The position numbers and the translations under genes were made by a program. This document shows positions 43,914 through 54,879 of a DNA stretch of 64,000 nucleotides, in pieces. How positions within the stretch are numbered: position 1 is the stretch's first letter; every line of letters begins with the position of its first letter. The stretch is from Symsagittifera roscoffensis (taxonomy: Eukaryota; Xenacoelomorpha; Acoela; Convolutidae). The stretch spans positions 7,304,193 to 7,368,192 of the forward strand of contig NC_087062.1 of NCBI RefSeq assembly GCF_963678635.1, read 5' to 3'. Below the pieces are notes generated by a model. That model had not been told where the DNA came from and made no database searches. It saw only the letters and a list, made by a program, of their open reading frames with translations.

Positions 43914-46297
43914 TTAAGCCTTTAGTGAATTAGGTGATCTCAAGATGGCGACAATTACGGTGCAAAATTCAATTATTTTTAGATGTAGCCTTAATCTTAC
44001 AACCTTTTTAAGTGTTGTCGATATTGGCAGCGTCTTGGAGTTACCAAACAACTCTAAATAATGTTTGTTCAGTTGTTTTTTGAACAGAAGATAGGAGGTG
44101 GTGTCTTTTAGTTTTTCAGGAAAGAAATTAAACCAATTGCAAGCTTTAACAAGAAAAACTTTGTCTTTGTACTTGCTTGTCATGGATAAATTGAAATAAA
44201 ATTCTTAAGAAGGAGCTTTTAAATTGCGGTATTCGTTATTTTGAAAGTATGTTTGATCAAAGCGAAGATATTTATATTATAGCATAGTATCTTACTCTGG
44301 GACGTATAGGATGTACTTTTTGCTTTGTTTTCAGAGATAGTAAATTTTCATATTTTATTTTGAGAAAAGCGGTTTTAACGGGCCAATTCATTTGTCTGTC
44401 TAAAATGTTCAGCGCATTTTCTCGAACGCCAACTAATACTGGCAGTGTATAAATAAGTTGACTGAGGACTAGACTTTTCAGAATTGTAACCCTGTAAGTA
44501 ATTGTCCGTGAGCTCTTAAATTGACCTAAGGTTCTTATTGCTGTTGCCACTTTGCGTAGAACGTTGTTCACTTCTAGCTCCATAGTGAGTAAATTGTCAA
44601 TTAAGACACATAAATTTTATGTATTTTGAAGAAATTTAGGAGTCTATTCAGGTCGAATTCTAGGTTTATTTTTGCAACGTATAAATTCAATCTTGAGCAA
44701 AAAATCAACGTATCATCCGAGTATTGTATCATTTTGCAGTTTTTCTCTAGCTGCTTGTCAAGATCTCTTACAAAAATGTTGAAAAGGAGCGGTTTCAATA
44801 CCGTGCCTTGGAGTACTCTTTGCTTGACTTCCATTACATCCGAGAAGCAACTGTTTTGAAGGACCTTCTGCGTTCTCTGTGTCAAGAAACTTTGGAGCAT
44901 GTTTGTGGCTTTTTTTCGAAGCCTAAGTTTTCTAGTACTCTCAGCAGTTTTCTATGTGAAACTGAATCAAAAGCTTTTTTGACAGATCAAGAAAAACAGT
45001 TGATGTGTATAAGTTTTTGTCGCTGTTAGTTTTATTTCGTCTGTGAACTTCAAAAGCGCATCAGTTGTGAAGGAGCGCTGACGGAACCCGATTTCATGTT
45101 CGGAAATGATATTTTTGCTTAAATAGAGAATCATTTGTTTGCGTAGTAACCATTCTATTACTTTTGAGAGATTATTTGAGTATAGTTTTCAGCTTTGGCG
45201 TTGTTACCTTTCCAAACACTGGTTTTACATGTGCGGTGTTCAGTATTGAAGAAAACTGTTCGCGTTCAATACAATTATTTATAAATGATGTAAGATATGG
45301 AACGCTTACTCCAGCAGCGTCTTTATGGGCCCATGTTGGTTTTTTTGACGGCTCTGATAATTTACTACAGTTGAAAATTTGATTTCATCGTGAATTTCTT
45401 TTTGTTGTAACTTTTTTGTCGTCTATCAGTTTTTTCAATACGGTTGTCTTATTGAGTAGTGTATGAGGGAATCCAATAAGGCAAAAATGAACCGATGAGA
45501 TATTTACATTACCTACTACCACCTCTTTGATGTCTAAGTCTCTGATAATATGATCTATGAGGATTTTTGAATTGTGAACGGTACCTATTCTAGTCGGAAC
45601 CCGTTTGTTAGCAATTTTTAGTCATACTCTATGGATTTATGACATACTCTAAGCAACTTCGGGCATTTGTTGTTCAAAATTTTTACACTAAATTCTACCA
45701 TTAAGGCAAGGGCTTCGTTTTCACTGACTATGCAGTCAATATCACAGGCTAAATTTTCAAGGAAGAGATTGGTGTGTCTATTGTTTGGCGAATATGCAAG
45801 ATGTAAAAGAACTCGTTTAATTTGATAAGCACAAAAGCTAATTTCTTCCCAAAAGCTCTCAAAATTACTATTGTTAAGATGTTGTATGTCATCTCTTAAC
45901 GCTGGATTGAGGTTTTTAGGCACTCATTTTAGGAAGTAAACTGCCACCTCCGGATTTTTTGTTTGATACATCTTGCCTGAATAACTGATAACTAGGTTCA
46001 TTCATGAAGAAATTTGAGGGAAAATTTGGTTGAGGCCACATAATTTAGGATAGGTCCTGATTTGCTTTGAATATCTCTTCAAATCAAAAGTTTTTTTGCT
46101 CACAAAATTGAACTTTTTTGAAATGTTTTCTCAGACTTCAAAAAATTAAGGAAATGAGAGAAAAGACCGCTGTGGTTCTTAATTTTTGTCAATTCGGTGT
46201 CGCTCACCGATGTTTCACTAGAATTTAGAATGTGGAAAATGAGATCACCTAACCAAAAAAAATTTTTTATCATCGGGAAATATGTTGGTGGCTGCAC
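43914..46297 (-). pseudogene. CR1/L2-like LINE ORF2 relic (endonuclease, RT, tail)
   Basis: Read down the minus strand. 46297-46100 has SETSVSDTELTKI, like the 'SETWL' block of an apurinic-type endonuclease. 45923-45618 has LLHLAYSPNNRHTNLFLENL. About 45330-45200 gives the RT start (INNCIEREQFSS, HVKPVFGKVTTP). About 45110-44960 gives GFRQRSFTTDALL and, one frame away, LDLSKKAFDSVSHRKLL. 44900-44601 has LQGTVLKPLLFNIFVRDL and the catalytic box as YSDDT (residue Ala replaced by Ser) at about 44706-44723. 44583-44272 and 44183-43914 (NWFNFFPEKLKDTTSYLLFK) are the thumb and C-terminal tail. Several frameshifts and stops make it inactive. Clade placement is by motif style only. Plus-strand frames here are shadows. 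Confidence 0.75.
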
Positions 46298-46587
46298 AAC
46301 AAATCAGAATCACACATAATTTGAACAAACATATCATCAATAGTAGTTGTACGAACTCATCGGCATCTGATAATACCTATGATAATTGTTGCCTTAAAAG
46401 TGTGCGTTTTGGCTAGTTTTCGCCTTTTTAGAGCCTTCAGCATAAGAAACTGACTAGTTTCTGTGGTGGGTTTTGCGTTTTCTTGGTAGTTTATTCGAAA
46501 ACGGGAGATTTGTCGAGAGCCATAAATTTTTCAGGAAAGAATTGCCAATTTTGTCATTAAATGGATACTAACGAAATAGTGGTAATT

Positions 46588-46869
46588 TTAATTGCCAATA
46601 TCTTTTATTTGCTTATTTATCTTAATTACATTAAACCCTTTTGGCTTCTTGATATCACAAAAATCAACCGATACTGCATTATACTGCACTTTTCGACAGT
46701 TTCTCTTGTATCCTTGCTTGCTTTTAGTCAGTGGTGGTACTTCACAGATTTTGACCTTGTCGGGCGCGAATTTTTTACAGCACATATCAACCAGGTTTTT
46801 GAAGTCATTTAAGATATCGTTAGCGCTCTTATCGGTATTTAAAATACTGTTTGTGCCGTCTTGCAGCAC
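46588..46869 (-). pseudogene. LINE ORF1 fragment, SGNH-esterase-like
   Basis: The frame reads DGTNSILNTDKSANDILNDF, then VDMCCKKFAPDKVKICEVPP and ends with FNVIKINKQIKDIGN. This looks like the G-T-N-D block and following strand of the SGNH/GDSL esterase domain found in ORF1 of many CR1- and L2-type LINEs. The usual Asp after GTN is Ser here. Its position 5' of the endonuclease and on the same strand fits ORF1 of the element at 43914-46297. Only about 90 residues remain. Confidence 0.5.
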
Positions 46870-47386
46870 TAAAGTTTTTTAGTTTTTTTGATCAAATTTT
46901 CCAACTGCTTCAGATTTTTTCTGAGTTGGAGCCACTATAAGCATGTATCTTGGTGTCTAAACTATACTGGATCCTATGAACAAGTTCATGACCTGATCTT
47001 CAGTCTTTAATGGTATAAAATCTCAACCCTTTTTCCCTCCTTGAATTTAACCTTTTTGTTGATTTGAATCCGAAGCTGTCGACCATGAGGTCATTCTTTC
47101 ACCTGAAAGCCCATCCAATTACTGGTTGATTGCCAATAGCATCTTTTGTTGATCGATTAATACTAATTTTTCGTTAAATAGATCGACGGTATAATTGATA
47201 ACAATCCTCTTTGAATAGCTTTTTAAACGACTCGAAACTAAGTTTTTTGTTTTATTCTTATTGAGGAAGTATTCTGATACCAAAGTTCAAATGTCGTTGA
47301 ACAAGAAATTGAATCAAATATAATGTGAGAATGAATGTTTGCAGCAATTTTCTTTCTGAAAAACGTATGTGAAGGGGCGGTCAGTG

Positions 47387-47408
47387 TATATATATATATA
47401 TATATATT
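47387..47408. repeat. (TA)n microsatellite
   Basis: About eleven TA units. Confidence 0.95.
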
Positions 47409-47576
47409 TATAAGGAATAGGCTTACTTCAACCGTCAAAACTAGGAACGACGGGACTTTCGCAACTAATAATTAATTTATGTCCCTAGCTCAAACGTCTG
47501 AAATAACACAGGAAGTAAATTTATTCAAGGGTTTTTTCATAAGTTTATCACAGCGATTAGGATTGTAAATCATTAT

Positions 47577-48539
47577 AATGGATTATATATAATTAAATAA
47601 AAATTGAGAAGTAGATTTTCAAAAAATAATGGATTATAATCGACATTAATGATTTTTATTGTTTCGAAAAATAGTATTATTATAATCAATATTTAATCGA
47701 TTATAATCACTTCTTTTTGAAATTTACGGAAACTGACAATAAAAATCCAATATAATCTATTATTTTCTCTTACTGAGTGCGGGGGGTTTCCCGCAATGAA
47801 GTTTCATGGATAATAATCAATTATAATGGATTTTTATTGTCAGTCTCTACAAAATAACAAAAAAAATCGATTATAATCGATTGAAAATGGATTATAATGA
47901 TAATATTTTTTAAGCAATAAAATCCCAATATAATCGATTATAATCGATTATTTTCAAAAAAAGTTATCAAAAGAAAAATAATCCATTTTAATCGATTATA
48001 ATGGATTATAATCTATTTATTCAGATCTTTTTGTGTGTTGTTTTCATTTTTTCATAATTTTGTTCAAGTTAAGTTAGTTATTTTGTTCTCTCGCTTAATT
48101 TGTGTGGGGGGGGGTACGTTGGGGCGGGGAGGGGGGGATGGTACGTTGTGGCGGGGGGGGGGGGGGGGGGGATGCTGACGTGAGGAGCTGGTCAAAAATG
48201 CTTTTTTTGGGGCCCTTTTGGAAAATTACTACATATTGGTCGCCCCTGGATGAACGTGTTCGTTCTAGTTTTGCAGAAAGTTGCAGAAATTAGAGTCATT
48301 ATTTACAAAATTTAATCAATTTTCATGGATTTTATGTACAAAAAAAACCATTATATTGAAAACAAAAATGGATTATAATCGATTATAATGGATTATAATG
48401 GATTTAAATTTTTTCAAATTAATCGATTAAAAATCGATTACGTGGTCTAAATTTGACATGATAATCGATTATATTGACAACATTTTAGTCAACGAAAATC
48501 CATTATAATCGATTATTACCCATGAAACTTCGGTGCGGG
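47577..48539. repeat. palindromic TAATCGATTATAAT-rich region
   Basis: ATCGATTA and GGATTATAATGG words recur more than ten times. The region is itself an inverted duplication: ACTGACAATAAAAATCC (about 47729) and its complement GGATTTTTATTGTCAGT (about 47838) flank a centre TGCGGG..CCCGCA at 47779-47795. A second, longer inverted pair joins 47790-47838 (cccgcaatgaagtttcatgg) to 48490-48539 (ccatgaaacttcggtgcggg), delimiting a 750-bp TIR unit. No gene. Confidence 0.6.
48105..48250. repeat. G-rich insert with possible hAT-like right end
   Basis: G runs up to about 19 bases with two 'ggtacgttg' words, then 'ggtcaaaaatgcttttttt' and 'ttggtcgcccctgg', which resemble hAT-like MITE sequence and its CGCCCCTG end. 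It interrupts the palindromic region. No left TIR found. Confidence 0.35.
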
Positions 48540-48769
48540 TTGTAATGGTTGCTGTTGCTACCTGAACGTTGACTAATTTTAGTTTAAATAGTTCTAAACA
48601 GTTATCTTTGGATTTGGAAAACCCACTGGTCTCAGTGGATTCGGAAAAAGAATGAAAACTCAAGTTGACCCCAAGCCCGGAATTCTTTAGTATGTAAATC
48701 GTAAATTACTAGAAGTTATGTACTACAATTATTTGGTACTAAAGCAAAAAGAAAACTTATTTAGATAAA

Positions 48770-51317
48770 TCAAGGCATAACGTTTGTAAGTTTTTTAAGT
48801 CTGTAAGTTGTGCATTCTGCATTATTGCCTCTCCATGAGTCAAAAAGGACGATTGATACTGCTTTCGTTTTTACAGCACTGAGATTTTTGAAGATGTCGG
48901 ATAATTGTTTGATTTGAAATTTTTCCAGGAACGGTTTTATAGTAGAGCAACTCTCAAACAGATGGGTACAGTTCTCAAACTCATACATACAGAAAGCACA
49001 TAATGGATCGGGCTTTAAATTTCTATTCCATAGGACGTCTTTATCTGGAAGGCAATTGAAGAGCAGACGGTAGAACAAATTTTTTTCAAAGCTGGTTAAC
49101 CTTGGTTGTCTCCACAACCATGGCGAAACTTTACTGAATTCATTTGGGTTCAAGTTGAGCTTCGTGCAGCTTTTTTCGATTCTTTTTTTCCAACTATTTT
49201 CAAAGTGAAAGTTTTCCACGCATGCTCCATATATTTGGGAGTATTTTGTTTTCGCAAGGATGCTCATCATCCAACCTCGGGAATTTATTATCTCAATTCT
49301 TTCGTCATTTAATGAGTTGATACTGAGTTCAGAGTTTTCTAGATCTCCATCTAGTTCTCTGTAAAACCTGCTTGTTGGATTATTCCAGTTTTCCATTAAG
49401 AGATATTTCTGCAGTGGTCCGAAGTTGAAGTAGGCATTTTGAAAATCTTGGATTTTGGCAGCTAAAAGATGGGCCTGCAGGCTGGGAAGTTTCACTCCTC
49501 CTTTGAGTATGTCTCGTTCAAAGAACTGCAAAGCTATTTCACATCTCCTGCCAGCTCCCCAAACAATTTTTCTGGTTACTTCCTTGTACATTTTGAGAAC
49601 ATCTATTGAAATTAGATTGTGTCTTCCGATATGAGTTATTTGTGGTATCACAAAAGTGGAAACCGCAATAGATTTTGCTCTGTAACTCATGTATCGATTG
49701 AATCTGATCTTGTTGTTTTGAAGTCTTTTCAGAATTTTCTCATTATTTGATCTTCTTGAGAGCTCTGGGTCTCCTAGCACTACTCCGAGTACTTTTGCTG
49801 TTCTAACAGTTTCCATATTTGGGTGATCGTACAGGCTTAAGGATTTCGATTTACTTCGATTAACTCGAAACTGGGTGCCTTTGCAGAAATCATCAAGTAT
49901 TTTGTGCAGATGTTGAACCTCGTCAGCGCGAGTGAAAACTGTTAGGTCGTCAGCATACGCAACACTTCGTGTTTCAAATTTACTAAAATAAGTTGATTCT
50001 CGTATTTGATTTAACAGTGGCTCGAGAGCTAAGGATAAAAAGCAGAGCTGATAATGGGCATCCTTGTCGGACTCCTCGTTTCTGTTTGATTTCTCTTGAA
50101 TTAAACCCATTTATTGCAACTGATGACTTAGAGTTGTAGTACAAGCTTTCTATTAGAGATATCAATTGGCTTGGGCAGCCAATTTTTCGTAGAATTTGGA
50201 ACATATATTTCCGATCGACCCTATCAAAAGCTTTAGAAAAGTCGATCGTTGAAGCTACCACTTTGGATTTTGATTTGCGGAGTCTTAATCGGATTTCAAG
50301 GATGGCTTGATGTATGGATCTATTGGGCAAATATGCATGTTGCTCGTTCTCAATCACTTCACTTAAAACTGGCTTAAGCATTCCAGCTATTACATGTGAC
50401 AGGATTTTCTGGTCTGTGTTTAATCAAGCTGATCGGCCTATAGTCATTCGGCAGAAGACTCTCAGTTTCTTTCGGCAATAGTTTGATTATGGCTTTTGTT
50501 GAAGGACTTCGGCATTTTAGCAAAACTAAAAGCAGGACTGAAACAATGGTAAAAGTATATTGGCAAAGAGAAGGCATGTTGTTGATATAATTCAGATGTA
50601 AGTCCGTCAGGACCTGGGCTCGTTCCTTTTTTTAGTTTACTTATTGCCATTTCAATTTCTTCCATTTGAAGTGGAGCATCAAGACTTTCGATGCTCTTGT
50701 CCGACAATTTTTTGTGAAAACTATTGAGAATCTCATACCGATCTATGTCCATCACTTGCTCTTCTTTATAGAGGTTTTCGTAGAACGATGTTGTTTCTTC
50801 CAATATCCGCTGTGTTTTAGTTGTAATATCCCCAGTTTGAAGTTTCATTTTTCTGATGACTGTTTTAGGTTGCTGTTGCCTAGCCCATCTTTTAATTTCT
50901 TTGGTGTTGCCGTCCTGAAGCTCTTTGACATTATTTTGAATACATGTCAAAATTTGTCGACACTCTTCTTGTTCTATTTTTCGCAGTTGACATTTGAGTC
51001 AACTCTTTTTCGATTTGCTTATATTCAAATGTTCAATTTGGGATTCTAACATTTGTTTGTATTTTGTTTCTAGTCTGATTTTCTGTATTGAGATGTTGCG
51101 TAGGAACTCACGTAATTCTTGCTTACTTACATCAAAGTTTTCAATTGACCCAATTTTCAAGACGTTTTTCTATTGTTTTTTTGTTATTTGGCAGAATGTT
51201 GTTATTCAATCTCCAGATACCTGGACCCATGTCCACTTGAGGTTCTTGAAAGGTTTGGTAACATAAGATCTGGTGGTCACTCAAGGTTGTTTCGTACATT
51301 TGGAATGTATCATCCGC
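48770..51317 (-). pseudogene. L1/Tx1-like LINE ORF2 relic (endonuclease end, RT, zinc-finger tail)
   Basis: Minus strand, from the gap downward: end of an apurinic-type endonuclease (TTLSDHQILCYQTF, GPGIWRLNNNIL), a linker, then RT: AISKLKKGTSPGPDGLTSEL (about 50650-50590), LLPNDYRPISLI (about 50465), ASTIDFSKAFDRVDRKYMF (about 50250-50195), KRGVRQGCPLSALLF, and the catalytic AYADDLTVF box (YADD at about 49946-49957). The 446-residue 3' frame continues to a C-terminal C-x2-C-x8-H-x4-C cluster at its residues 371-388 (the RVT zinc-finger type) and stops at 48770. Frameshifts lie near 50500, 50420 and 50045; the last is a one-base slip around a T run. The catalytic residues are intact, so decay is moderate. 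Clade by motif only. Confidence 0.85.
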
Positions 51318-51517
51318 NNNNNNNNNNNNNNNNNNNNNNNNNNNNNNNNNNNNNNNNNNNNNNNNNNNNNNNNNNNNNNNNNNNNNNNNNNNNNNNNNNN
51401 NNNNNNNNNNNNNNNNNNNNNNNNNNNNNNNNNNNNNNNNNNNNNNNNNNNNNNNNNNNNNNNNNNNNNNNNNNNNNNNNNNNNNNNNNNNNNNNNNNNN
51501 NNNNNNNNNNNNNNNNN
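51318..51517. other. assembly gap, 200 N
   Basis: Exactly 200 N, in the endonuclease part of the LINE. Sequence at 51518-51578 cannot be tied to the LINE with confidence. Confidence 0.98.
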
Positions 51518-51578
51518 AGTTAAACGGCTGATGGGAATCCTTTTTACCCGAAGTATGACCCAAAATTAAGTTAGCCAA

Positions 51579-52350
51579 TCAGAACTCACTTTTCAAAAGT
51601 TCCACAAAAAATTAAGCAAAAAAACAGCGAGTTCTGCGGTTTAAAACCTGCTGCTTGATAAAAAATTTGGTATTCTGTCTTTCGGGCATTAAAAAGTTTC
51701 GGGCTTGTCACGGAATGTTTTCGCACAAGATTCTTAAGAGCTGAGCGGAATCATGAACTCCCTAGCTGGAACCATTCAGGAACTCTGCCAAAAAAAGATT
51801 TGTTTATGAAAAACTGAAAAAAAAAAGTTTTTAGGCAACAAATTTTTTAACCTTTTTTTATTCTCAAACAAAATGCAAAAAACCATAGTCATTACTAGGT
51901 CAAACTATAAAACGGGCACATAAGGCGCTCTGTTTTACGCATGGGTGTCTGAAATCCAGCAGAAGCCTTTAAACAAGTCAGAACTTGTAAATGGATTCCA
52001 CTTACCAAGATACTGCGGAATACACAAACAATTAATTGTAATGTTTTATTGGTGTTCTCCCAAACGATTCTAATTTGTATTTATAAATTTTTATAAATAA
52101 CTTTGTAACTAGATATCGTTTGGAAACAATTTATTATTATTATTATTATTTGTTGTCAGCACGCTTTTTGTGTCGGTGAATTTCCAATGAGCAAGTAAAT
52201 AGCTAATTGTTGCAGATTCATCATTTGCTAGCAATTTTCGCATTTTGGCACTGGATTCCGCAAATTTTTTTCACTTACCTTCTCAAATTTTTGTTAACGT
52301 CATCCAACACTTAAGAAGTCGAATATATAGGAGAAATCTTTAGCTCAAAC
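51579..52350. other. no gene seen; scraps of the GCGGATTCC family
   Basis: 'ggattccacttaccaagatactgcggaata' near 51996 and 'ctggattccgcaaattttt' near 52252 resemble interior words of 27725-30062. A short (TTA)n run lies at 52129-52150. Confidence 0.4.
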
Positions 52351-52413
52351 CCATTTGGTCTCGATAAATCCATTGGATCGATATTCCGTAAATTGAGACG
52401 TATGACGGCCGGA
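52351..52413 (-). CDS. possible 63-bp internal exon
   Basis: Minus strand: a strong acceptor TATCGCCCCTCTTGCAG, 63 bases at higher GC, then a weak donor GTTTGA. It reads SGRHTSQFTEYRSNGFIETK in phase 0; another frame (PAVIRLNLRNIDPMDLSRPN) is also open and runs to a stop at 52311. Frame and product are undecided. Confidence 0.25.
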
Positions 52414-52702
52414 CTGCAAGAGGGGCGATAATAGAATTTAAACAAATTGAATAAAAAGGTGCCCTCAAAAAAATCAATTGTTTTTAAGAACATTTATTGT
52501 AATTATTCACTTGAAAACGCATTGCGAATAATTTACCGAGGACATTTATGGTAAATTGTCTGAACAAAAAATTTGAAATTGATTTTTTGATTTTTTTTGA
52601 GAATACTACGATTTAATTTGAGTCGAACCTTGTTCAGACAAATACGAAATAATATAATCTTTAACCAATTTTTATAAATATCTGTACACCGATACACTTA
52701 AG

Positions 52703-52737
52703 AACAAAAGTAGCAAGTTGCTGTGCAAATAGCAGAG
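52703..52737 (-). mobile_element. HL-2 3' terminus, worn
   Basis: AACAAAAGTAGCAAGTTG then CTGTGCAAATAGCAGAG; one stem mismatch. It sits 26 bp before an HL-1 terminus in the same orientation. Confidence 0.55.
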
Positions 52738-52763
52738 AATATTTCAGCCACATTTTTGAGAAA

Positions 52764-52965
52764 AACAAGACTGCTCGTAAATCAGGGCAAAGCCTTGCAT
52801 GTTCTGACTGCCCCTTAATGCATATCAATTAATTTTTTGGGGAAAAAAAAGAGAAAAACTACAAGTTTTGAACAAAATCAAAAATCAATTGTAAAAATTT
52901 TATTCGTACGAAATTAATACGACCAATTAGCTAGCCTCAATTCAATTTGGAACAATTTTGTTGTG
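52764..52965 (-). mobile_element. HL-1 3' part, worn
   Basis: AACAAGACTGCTCGTA, 'atcagggcaaagccttgc' and 'gttctgactgccccttaa' are clear; similarity fades and may reach 'caatttggaacaattt' at 52940-52955. Confidence 0.7.
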
Positions 52966-53323
52966 CGGGATAACTGTCAGGATTATGGATAAATCATTCG
53001 AAGTGCGGCATAAATTAGCCCAGAGCATGGTCAAAAACAGTTGTATCTATCATTTTTTTCTTATTTTTTTTCAACTGGAAGTTTTTTAACGTTTCTGGAT
53101 TCGCATTAAGAGTTAAGTTCTGACTGATTTGATTTGTGTCTAGTTATAGTCAGTAACGAATCATCTGTTTTGCACAAATAGACTGCTTGTGAATTGAGTA
53201 TTTACTTTGAATAAAGCTTCAAAAAAGCACTTAAACGAAAAGCTTTTAACTTTACAAACATTAAAATTGAAAACCTTTTTAATCTTAAGCTCGAAGCCTA
53301 AATTTTTATCAAAATCGAATAAT

Positions 53324-53858
53324 TGTTCCGACTTTCGATACGAAAGTAACGGAATATTTGTGTTCGGGGTGGTTTTTTTTTCTTCAGACAAATTTCGACT
53401 TTTTAACTAGCCATTTTTGACGGAATTTTTTATATCATTCAAAAGGTATTTTTGTCCTGAGCTTAAATTTGAAAAGATATTTCACCTGTGATCAATTTTC
53501 GTAAAGTTATGAGGGTTTAAAGATTGCCATTTTGACCAATTTGGGTGAATTAACGCGCGATATAATTCGCGCTATTAACGCGTAAGCGGAGATTTAATCC
53601 GTCTTATAAATCGTTCCAAATTGGTTGAACGAAGCTTATTTGCCATAATTGATTTGTTACAAGGAACGAAATTTATCTTCTTATGTTTTATATGGCGTGT
53701 GGGGGGATGATTTTCATAAAACATTTCAAATTTTAGAAGAAAAAAATTTCATTTTATTTTATTTCATTTAATTTTTTTTATGTTATTACTGCTGCTCCAT
53801 AAACCTTAAAAGGCAGTCGGAACATTCAGGGCTTCGCCCTAATACGAGCAGTCTTGTT
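53324..53858 (+). mobile_element. HL-1 repeat, reference copy
   Basis: Best complete plus-strand copy. The 5' end TTCCG..CGGAA forms a hairpin with an inner TTTCG/CGAAA stem (53326-53354). The middle has GCGCGA..TCGCGC (about 53556-53573), then ACGCG again. The 3' end has GCAGTCGGAACATTCAGGG, a hairpin (here one mismatch, CAGGGCTTCGCCCTA), eleven bases, and CTTGTT. An outer CTGCTC..GAGCAG pair could enclose the 3' hairpin. There are no inverted terminal repeats and no consistent target duplication among copies; flanking bases are T/A-rich. No coding frame is conserved. Helitron/Helentron-type non-autonomous elements share this plan (3' hairpin close to the end, no TIR, no duplication), though the usual CTRR end is absent. 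Confidence 0.9.
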
Positions 53859-54009
53859 ATTGTTTAAAAAGCTTTATTTTGATTATTTTTTAATATAAAA
53901 AGAAAAGCAACGTATTAGATTTTTCATATAAATGCATCGGAAAAATGGGTTTGAAAATTGTAGACAAGTTTGGGCAACTTCGCATAATTGGAAAACAAGA
54001 TTGACATTA

Positions 54010-54068
54010 AACAAGACCAGACCAGACGCTCGTAACAGGGCAGTATCATGAAATGTTGGCTGCGACTC
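54010..54068 (-). mobile_element. HL-1 3'-end fragment
   Basis: 'aacaagacc', 'cgctcgtaacagggc' and 'tgaaatgttggctgcgactc' align with the HL-1 terminus; the hairpin is broken. Confidence 0.5.
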
Positions 54069-54879
54069 AATGAATCTGAATTAGTTTTTGGTTTCATTAT
54101 GCTAAAAAGTTACAAAACGATACAATTATACTCCACTAGCCCGTTATTATTTTGTTTTTGAAAACAGTAAAAACAAATCAAACAAACTACAGCATCAATT
54201 TTCCGACTGACCAGTAAATTGCAAATAACCAGATCTCAATGAACAAACTCAAAAATACGTCAAGAAAAAGGTCGAATTAAAAGTAATAAACATTTTATTA
54301 GGATTTGGATACGTTTTATAAAAAAAATTTCTACTTGGTTCAATCCGATTTTGTTTCTTCAAATTATCTGGTTAAATTAGGCAAAAAGAGTAGTGCAACA
54401 TGGCCTTCAACAAACTTTTACAGTTTTAGTCACAATTTTTACAAATATTTCCGCTTCAAATGATATGAAAAACTACAGGAAAACTTCCAAAATTTTTCGG
54501 GCTCTTAAAAGTTTAACAACCCATTTTAAAAAGTTATTATTCGGAGAGAATTTAGTATGTTTACTTCTTTTCTAAAAAACGTCTTAAAAGCAACAAATGC
54601 AATTTTGAACGTTTTTTATATTGATATAACAAACGCCTTTATCTGATTTTTTCTTGTGAAACTTGCATCTGGGAGGGAAAAATGAAAAAAAAAATCAAAC
54701 AAAAACACATAAAAACGCAAAATTACTTCTCACTTCCTGGTTGAAACCACAAAATTTATTTCGATCCTCAAAATTGGATATATTTTGGCTTGAAATATTT
54801 TATCAAAAGCTGCCAAAAAATGCTGGTTTTTTTTAAAGTAATTTAGATTAAAATGAAAGCCTAAACTAAACTTGGTCAT

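Noticed and set aside
47387-48020. CRISPR-like regular array
   Set aside because: The repeated words are palindromic, unevenly spaced and without unique spacers of constant length; no cas genes occur and the DNA is eukaryotic.
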